A model generated the notes under the pieces. The model was not told the origin of the DNA and made no database searches. It was given only the letters and a program-made list of their open reading frames with translations. The position numbers were made by a program, and so were the translations under genes. A stretch of DNA of 64,000 nucleotides, taken from contig NZ_PSXX01000011.1 of NCBI RefSeq assembly GCF_002931055.1, positions 1 to 64,000 of the forward strand, given 5' to 3'. Shown here piece after piece: positions 59,016 to 64,000 of this stretch. The number at the start of each line of letters is the position of its first letter. Position 1 is the first letter of the stretch. This stretch comes from Pseudoclavibacter sp. AY1H1. Its GTDB lineage: Bacteria > Actinomycetota > Actinomycetes > Actinomycetales > Microbacteriaceae.

Positions 59016-59993
59016 GTGAGCTTCATTCTGCGCAGGCTCGGGTTCTACCTGCTGGCCTTCTGGGTCTCCATAACCCTCAATTTTCTCCTCCCGCGTCTCA
59101 TGCCGGGAGACCCCGTGACGCGCATGCTCTCGCGTTCTCAGCAGCGGCTCGACCCTGAGCAGGTCGATTCCCTTCGCGAGATGCTCGGCGTCAACGGCGG
59201 CCCATGGTGGCAGGAGTACCCCGAGTACCTGGTGCGCATCCTCACCGGCGACTTCGGCGTCTCCATCTCGAGGTTCCCGACCCCCGTGACGGAGGTCATC
59301 GCCCAGCAGCTGCCGTGGACGCTGCTCCTCGGCGCCGTGTCCCTGTTCATCGCCGTGATCATCGGCAACCTCCTCGGCATCCTGGCCGCGTGGCGTCGGG
59401 GCGGCGTGCTCGACTCGATCGTCCCGCCCCTACTGGTCTTCATCGGCTCGTTCCCCTACTTCTGGCTCGCGATGGGCGCGCTCTACGTCTTCGGAGTCAT
59501 GCTCGGGTGGGCCCCGCTGCGGCACGCGTTCAGCGTCGGCCTCACGCCTTCGTGGGATCCGGTGTTCATCAGCGACGTCGCGGCGCACCTCGTCCTGCCT
59601 GCGCTCTCGATCGTGCTCGTGTCGATCGGCGGGTGGATGCTCGGCATGCGCAACACGATGATCGCCACGAACTCGGAGGACTACATCCTCATGGCGGAGG
59701 CGAAGGGGCTCAGCTCCTCACGTGTCATGCTCCGGTACGGGGCCAGGAACGCGCTGCTCCCGAGCGTCACCTCCATCGGGATGAGCCTCGGCTTCATCGT
59801 CGGCGGCGCCCTGCTCACCGAGGTCGTCTTCGCCTACCCGGGCGTCGGCTACCAGCTGCTCGCTGCCGTCCAGGGCCTCGACTACCCGCTCATGCAGGGC
59901 CTGTTCCTCACGATCACCGCCGCGGTGCTCCTCGCGAACTTCCTCGTCGACCTCATCTACGTCCGACTCGACCCGCGCGTTCGCGTGCGCTGA
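59016..59993 (+). CDS. Opp/Dpp-type ABC permease (DppB-like)
   Basis: A 325-aa protein with six helices. RRLGFYLLAFWVSITLNFLLPRLMPGDPV is the N-terminal signature of DppB/OppB subunits, and the EAA-like loop is MAEAKGLSSSRVMLRYGARNALLP. The GTG start has GAGGAGG 5 nt upstream. It forms the pore with the next gene. Confidence 0.93.
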   Translation: MSFILRRLGFYLLAFWVSITLNFLLPRLMPGDPVTRMLSRSQQRLDPEQVDSLREMLGVNGGPWWQEYPEYLVRILTGDFGVSISRFPTPVTEVIAQQLPWTLLLGAVSLFIAVIIGNLLGILAAWRRGGVLDSIVPPLLVFIGSFPYFWLAMGALYVFGVMLGWAPLRHAFSVGLTPSWDPVFISDVAAHLVLPALSIVLVSIGGWMLGMRNTMIATNSEDYILMAEAKGLSSSRVMLRYGARNALLPSVTSIGMSLGFIVGGALLTEVVFAYPGVGYQLLAAVQGLDYPLMQGLFLTITAAVLLANFLVDLIYVRLDPRVRVR

Positions 59994-60002
59994 GAGGTAC
60001 CC

Positions 60003-61022
60003 ATGTCGATCCAAAGCCCCGAGTCGCTCGCGCACGCCTCAGCCGTCCGCGACGCGAGCCAACCGCCGAGCACCAGCTCGATCGCCACCCGTGAGCCGGA
60101 TGCGCAGAACCGCTCGCGCGGACGTCAGCTGACGCGCCTGCTCCGCGCCCTGCTGCGTAACAAGAAGGCGCTGTCCGGGCTCATCATCCTGCTGGTGTTC
60201 GTGGTGCTCGCGCTCACCGCACCCGTGATCTTCCCAGGTGACCCGTCCCGGATCGGGTCGGGCGGAGCAACGCCACCCAGCGCGGATCACCTGCTGGGCA
60301 CGACCGCGAAGGGGCAGGATGTGCTCGCGCTCACCGTCTGGGGAGCTCGCTCGAGCCTGCTCGTCGGGTTCGTCGCGGGTGTGCTCTCGACGCTCGTCGG
60401 CATCGTCGTCGGGCTCACGAGCGCCTTCTTCGGCAAGCGCGTGGACGATGCGCTCTCGCTGGTGACGAACGTCTTCCTCCTGATTCCCGGCCTCCCGCTG
60501 CTGGTGCTGCTCGCCGCGTTCCTCCCGCCGGGACTCGGCACGGTCATCGCTGTGCTGGTCATCACGGGCTGGGCTGGCAGCGCTCGGGTGCTCCGCGCTC
60601 AGGGCCTCTCGATCCGCGGCAAGGACTACATCGGCGCCGCCATCACCTCCGGAGAGCGACCGCTGTCGATCATCCTGCGGGAGATGCTGCCCAACGTGGC
60701 ATCGATCGTGATGACCACGCTCCTCGCCTGCATCATCGGGGCGATCGGAGCGCAGGCCGGCCTCGAATTCCTCGGGCTCGGCGACCCGAACACCCTCTCG
60801 TGGGGCACCAACCTGTTCTGGGCGTCCAGCGACGGCGCGCTCATGATCGGCCAGTGGTGGATCTTCGTCCCCTCCGGTCTCGCGATCGCGCTCGTCGCTT
60901 TCGCCCTCGCCCTCTGCAACTACGCGGTCGACGAGGTCACCAACCCACGGCTCCGGAGGCCGCGCACCGCGCGGACCGCAACGGCACCCACGACCGTCGA
61001 CCGCAAGGAGCAGGCACGATGA
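60003..61022 (+). CDS. Opp/Dpp-type ABC permease (DppC-like)
   Basis: A 339-aa protein with an N-terminal cytoplasmic tail of about 45 residues and six helices. ALLRNKKALSGLIILLVFVVLAL and LLGTTAKGQDVLALTVWGARSSLLVG match OppC/DppC; the EAA loop is GAAITSGERPLSIILREMLPN. ATG 60003 follows GAGAGG, 9 nt after the previous stop. Overlaps the next gene by ATGA. Confidence 0.93.
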   Translation: MSIQSPESLAHASAVRDASQPPSTSSIATREPDAQNRSRGRQLTRLLRALLRNKKALSGLIILLVFVVLALTAPVIFPGDPSRIGSGGATPPSADHLLGTTAKGQDVLALTVWGARSSLLVGFVAGVLSTLVGIVVGLTSAFFGKRVDDALSLVTNVFLLIPGLPLLVLLAAFLPPGLGTVIAVLVITGWAGSARVLRAQGLSIRGKDYIGAAITSGERPLSIILREMLPNVASIVMTTLLACIIGAIGAQAGLEFLGLGDPNTLSWGTNLFWASSDGALMIGQWWIFVPSGLAIALVAFALALCNYAVDEVTNPRLRRPRTARTATAPTTVDRKEQAR

Positions 61023-61924
61023 GCGTCCTCGAAGTCCGCGACCTCACGGTCGACTACGTCAGCGACGAGCGGTCCGTCCGCGGCGCCGACCGCGTGTCCT
61101 TCTCGATCGCGCAGGGTGAGATCCTCGGCCTCGCCGGGGAGTCCGGCTGCGGGAAGTCGACGTGCGCGAACGCCATCATGCGGCTGCTGAAGGAGCCGGC
61201 CCGGATCACGGGCGGCAGCATCCTCTTCGACGGCCAGGATGTGCTGAGCATGGACGCCGGGCGCCTTCGCGATTGGCGCTGGCGGGAGGTGGCCATGGTC
61301 TTCCAATCGGCGATGAGCTCGCTCAACCCGGTGATGCGCATCGGCGACCAGCTCGTCGACACGCTGCGGGCTCACGAGCGCATCTCGAAGCGCGACGCAT
61401 GGCGCCGCGCAGGGGAGCTCCTCGAGATGGTCAGGGTGGGCGCGGACCGTCTCCGCTCGTACCCGCACCAGCTCTCCGGTGGCCAGCGACAGCGGGTGGT
61501 CATCGCGATGGCCTGCTCGCTCCGCCCCCGCCTGCTGATCCTCGATGAGCCCACGACGGCCCTCGATGTCGTGGTGCAGCAGGACATCCTGCAGCAGATC
61601 CGGGACCTCCAGCAGGAGCTCGACTTCGCCGTGCTGTTCATCACCCACGACATGTCGCTCATGCTCGAGCTGTCCGATCGCATCGGCATCATGGTCGCCG
61701 GCCGCATCGTGGAGGTCGCGCCCGCCGCGGTCATCCGGGACGGCGCGCGTCATCCGTACACCCGGGCGCTGCTCGGGGCGTTCCCACCGATCAGCGGCCC
61801 GAGGACGAAGCTCTCCGGCCTGGCTGAGGGTGTGCGCTTCACCGATGTCCCCGACCTCGTCGAGGTCGCCCCTAGCCACCTCGTCGCTCCGAGCGGCGCA
61901 CTGATCGAGGAGGAGACGCGATGA
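61019..61924 (+). CDS. Opp/Dpp-type ABC ATPase 1 (DppD-like)
   Basis: A 301-aa protein. Walker A GESGCGKST, signature LSGGQRQR, Walker B LLILDEPTTALD and H-loop THDMS are all present. The C-terminal oligopeptide-type extension begins at HPYTRALLGAFP; its Cys cluster is absent, which is common in sugar-type members. Coupled on both sides by 4-nt overlaps. Confidence 0.93.
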   Translation: MSVLEVRDLTVDYVSDERSVRGADRVSFSIAQGEILGLAGESGCGKSTCANAIMRLLKEPARITGGSILFDGQDVLSMDAGRLRDWRWREVAMVFQSAMSSLNPVMRIGDQLVDTLRAHERISKRDAWRRAGELLEMVRVGADRLRSYPHQLSGGQRQRVVIAMACSLRPRLLILDEPTTALDVVVQQDILQQIRDLQQELDFAVLFITHDMSLMLELSDRIGIMVAGRIVEVAPAAVIRDGARHPYTRALLGAFPPISGPRTKLSGLAEGVRFTDVPDLVEVAPSHLVAPSGALIEEETR

Positions 61925-62859
61925 GCGTCGTCACCGAGCACGAACCCGTCCTGCGCGTGCGGGGCCTCTCCAAGCGGTTCCCCGGTGCCGGCCTCTTCGG
62001 CCGCCGCGGCGCGGTGGATGCCCTGTCCGACGTCGACCTGTCGATCGGCCGCGGTGAGATCGTCGCGCTCGTCGGCGAGTCCGGGTCGGGCAAGTCGACG
62101 CTGGCGCGGTGCGTCGCGCGCCTCGAGCAGCCGACGTCGGGAACCGTCGAGCTCGACGGAGTGGATGTCCTGCGCTCCGAGCGCCGCTCAGCCTCCCGCG
62201 CCTACCGGAACCGCGTGCAGATGGTGTTCCAGGACCCCTTCGGATCGCTCAACCCGGCCCACCGCGTCGGGGCGGTCCTCGAGCGGACCTTCCAGCTGCA
62301 CGGCATGGGCCAGGGCGACGTGCACGAACGCTGCGCCCAGCTCGTCGAGTCGGTGGGCCTGGATCGCCAGGTCCTGAGCGCATTCCCGCACGAGCTCTCG
62401 GGCGGCCAACGGCAGCGCATCGCCATCGCACGCGTGCTGGCCGTTGAGCCCGATGTCATCCTCGCCGACGAACCGACGTCGATGCTCGACGTCTCCGTGC
62501 GCATCGGCGTGCTGAACCTGCTCGCCGGGCTCAGGGACGAACGCGGCATCGCCATGCTCTACGTCACGCACGACCTCGCCTCGGCGAGGTACCTCGCCGA
62601 TCGGATCCTGGTCATGCACCGCGGACGGATCGTCGAGGGCGGCGAGTCGACCACGCTGCTCGCCAACCCCAGCCACCCCTACACGCGCCTGCTCGTCGGC
62701 GCCGTCCCCGACCCCAATCGGAGCTCCGCGCCGGATGTCGGCGTTCGCGCCCGCCTGCGGGAGGAGATCGCCGCGTGGACCTCCGCGCCAGCGCTCTCGC
62801 GCCGCATCGTCGACGCCGACAACGACCACTGGGTGCTCGCACCCGAGGAGAACGAATGA
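61921..62859 (+). CDS. Opp/Dpp-type ABC ATPase 2 (DppF-like)
   Basis: A 312-aa protein. Walker A GESGSGKST, signature LSGGQRQR, Walker B VILADEPTSMLD and H-loop THDLA are complete, followed by the HPYTRLLVGAVPDP extension. It pairs with the preceding ATPase as a heterodimer. The stop overlaps the GH32 start by 4 nt. Confidence 0.93.
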   Translation: MSVVTEHEPVLRVRGLSKRFPGAGLFGRRGAVDALSDVDLSIGRGEIVALVGESGSGKSTLARCVARLEQPTSGTVELDGVDVLRSERRSASRAYRNRVQMVFQDPFGSLNPAHRVGAVLERTFQLHGMGQGDVHERCAQLVESVGLDRQVLSAFPHELSGGQRQRIAIARVLAVEPDVILADEPTSMLDVSVRIGVLNLLAGLRDERGIAMLYVTHDLASARYLADRILVMHRGRIVEGGESTTLLANPSHPYTRLLVGAVPDPNRSSAPDVGVRARLREEIAAWTSAPALSRRIVDADNDHWVLAPEENE

Positions 62860-64000
62860 CCGACACCACCGTCCGCGCCGACGAGCAGCTCGTAAGGGCT
62901 CAATCGGACCGGCTTCGCCCCGCCTTCCACTTCACCTCGCCGGCCGGCTGGCTCAACGACCCGAACGGGGTCGCGCAGATCGACGGCCTCCACCACCTCT
63001 TCTACCAGCACAACCCGGAAGCTCCGGTGCACAACCGCATCCACTGGGGTCACGCCGTCAGCGACGATCTCGTGCACTGGCGCGATCGTCCGATCGCGCT
63101 CCGCCCCGGAGAGGGCGCCGACGGCGACGGCTGCTGGTCCGGCGTGCTCGTCGACGACGCTGGCACGCCGACACTCGTCTACTCTGGCCGCCAGGGGCTC
63201 CGCGAGCTGCCGTGCCTCGCCGTCGGCTCGGCCGATCTCGAGGAGTGGTCGCCGCTGCCTGAGCCGGTCATCTCGACCCCTCCCGAAGGTGACCTCACGG
63301 CGTACCGCGACCACTGCGTGTGGCGCGAGGGCGACGTGTGGCGCCAGCTCATCGGCTCGGGGGTGCGCGGGGACGGTGGGTGCGCATTCCTCTACGAGTC
63401 CACTGACCTCCGCGAGTGGCGGCTCATCGGCCCGCTCGCGTCGCTCCCCGCTGGCCAGATCGCCCTCGACGACCCGGACTGGACGGGAACGATGTGGGAG
63501 TGCGTCGACTTCTTCCGGCTGCTCCCCGGCGACTCAGCTGGAACCGCGGCGACGGCAGCGCCGGACGCCGCGAGCGGCGACCCGCACGCGCTCATCTTCT
63601 CCGCATGGCACGAGGGCGCGACCCTGCATCCGCTGATCGCCCTCGGGAGCTATCGGGGTGACCGGTTCCAGATCGACCGTGTCCAGCGGCTCGATCTCGG
63701 GAGGCGCCACGCCTACGCCCCGCAGACGTACCGCGACGAGGCGGGCCGACGCATCCTCTGGTCGTGGATGCAGGAGGGGCGCACCGACGAGGCCATGATC
63801 GCCTCGGGCTGGTCGGGGGCCATGGCCCTCCCCCGGACCCTGTGGCTCGACCGTGACGGCGTCGTCCGACAGGAGCCGGTTCCGGAGTTCGCCGCCCTGC
63901 GAACGCACGAGCTCGCCGGCGACTGGTCTGGCGACACCCTCGACATCGAGGTGGATGCGCTCGTCGGGGACGGTCAGCGGCTCGCCGTGACCGTTCTCGC
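62856..64000 (+). CDS. GH32 family fructosidase/invertase-like, 3' end beyond the window
   Basis: 381 complete codons are present and the frame is open at the window edge. WLNDPNG (32-38) holds the nucleophile Asp35, MWECVDFF the acid/base Glu215, and RDHCVW (from 151) the transition-state Asp152; the usual RDP reads RDH here. YAPQTYRDEAGRRILWSWMQ and GWSGAMALPRTLWL end the five-blade propeller, after which the beta-sandwich begins. There is no signal peptide, so it acts inside the cell on imported beta-fructosides such as sucrose, inulin or levan oligomers. Overlaps the ATPase stop by 4 nt. Confidence 0.93.
   Translation, partial: MTDTTVRADEQLVRAQSDRLRPAFHFTSPAGWLNDPNGVAQIDGLHHLFYQHNPEAPVHNRIHWGHAVSDDLVHWRDRPIALRPGEGADGDGCWSGVLVDDAGTPTLVYSGRQGLRELPCLAVGSADLEEWSPLPEPVISTPPEGDLTAYRDHCVWREGDVWRQLIGSGVRGDGGCAFLYESTDLREWRLIGPLASLPAGQIALDDPDWTGTMWECVDFFRLLPGDSAGTAATAAPDAASGDPHALIFSAWHEGATLHPLIALGSYRGDRFQIDRVQRLDLGRRHAYAPQTYRDEAGRRILWSWMQEGRTDEAMIASGWSGAMALPRTLWLDRDGVVRQEPVPEFAALRTHELAGDWSGDTLDIEVDALVGDGQRLAVTVL

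Noticed and set aside
1-64000. tRNA, rRNA, CRISPR array, integrase or insertion sequence
   Set aside because: No cloverleaf T-arm sequence, spacer-repeat pattern, transposase or integrase motif was found on reading both strands.

Overview
The window is about 64 kb of GC-rich DNA (roughly two thirds G+C). It has densely packed genes, many GTG starts and 1-4 bp stop/start overlaps. Gene order and protein families point to an actinobacterium, most likely a Microbacteriaceae: a lysS / panC / DUF2520 / paired PH-domain membrane-protein block, LCP and BY-kinase capsule genes, and CUT1- and Opp-type sugar operons. The family assignment is inferred. No rRNA, tRNA, CRISPR array, transposase or phage gene was recognised.

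Region 1 (1-10.2 kb) is mostly housekeeping. A DUF559 nuclease-like gene is bracketed by two long palindromes that share a 17-bp core. A minus-strand run follows: two PH-domain membrane proteins, a DUF2520 oxidoreductase, panC, a low-molecular-weight tyrosine phosphatase and lysS. A DUF218 protein, a 48-codon secretion-leader remnant and an orphan membrane protein complete the block.

Region 2 (10.3-40.5 kb) is a large cell-surface polysaccharide locus. It encodes an initiating sugar-phosphate transferase, a fused Wzz/tyrosine autokinase with its phosphatase, a Wzy/ligase-like polymerase, an ABC flippase-like exporter, an acyltransferase, an LCP attachment protein and about nine glycosyltransferases, several of them two-domain fusions. 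NeuA and a four-part CBS-NeuB-SAF-TIM-barrel protein indicate a CMP-activated nonulosonic-type acid. The adjacent gene has features of a bacterial sialyl/polysialyltransferase. Embedded in the locus is an unexplained module: signal peptidase I, an HprK-like kinase, a nucleotidyltransferase and a PqqD-like protein. It resembles lasso-peptide tailoring and 'HPr-rel-A' sets but has no visible substrate peptide.

Region 3 (40.8-54.6 kb) is a catabolic area. An AraC regulator and a GH114-like lipoprotein come first. A polysaccharide-utilisation locus follows, with DUF2264, a CUT1 sugar ABC importer, a YesL-like protein, GH88 and an FAH-family hydrolase on the minus strand. A heparinase II/III-like enzyme and a DeoR-LacI hybrid regulator face the other way. 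The two arms share a promoter region holding repeats of one motif at exactly 10-bp spacing. The heparinase-like gene carries a TTGTGG-type inverted repeat in an Ala/Pro-rich linker, related to the palindromes of region 1.

Region 4 (54.6-64 kb) starts with terC, preceded by a probable yybP-ykoY manganese riboswitch, followed by a 60-bp palindrome. A LacI-controlled operon comes next, pairing an Opp/Dpp-type ABC importer (SBP, two permeases, two ATPases) with a GH32 fructosidase that runs off the window edge. This suggests fructo-oligosaccharide uptake through a peptide-type transporter. Several genes across the window have no Shine-Dalgarno but carry a TANNNT-like -10 box 6-7 nt before the start codon, so leaderless transcripts are probably common here.
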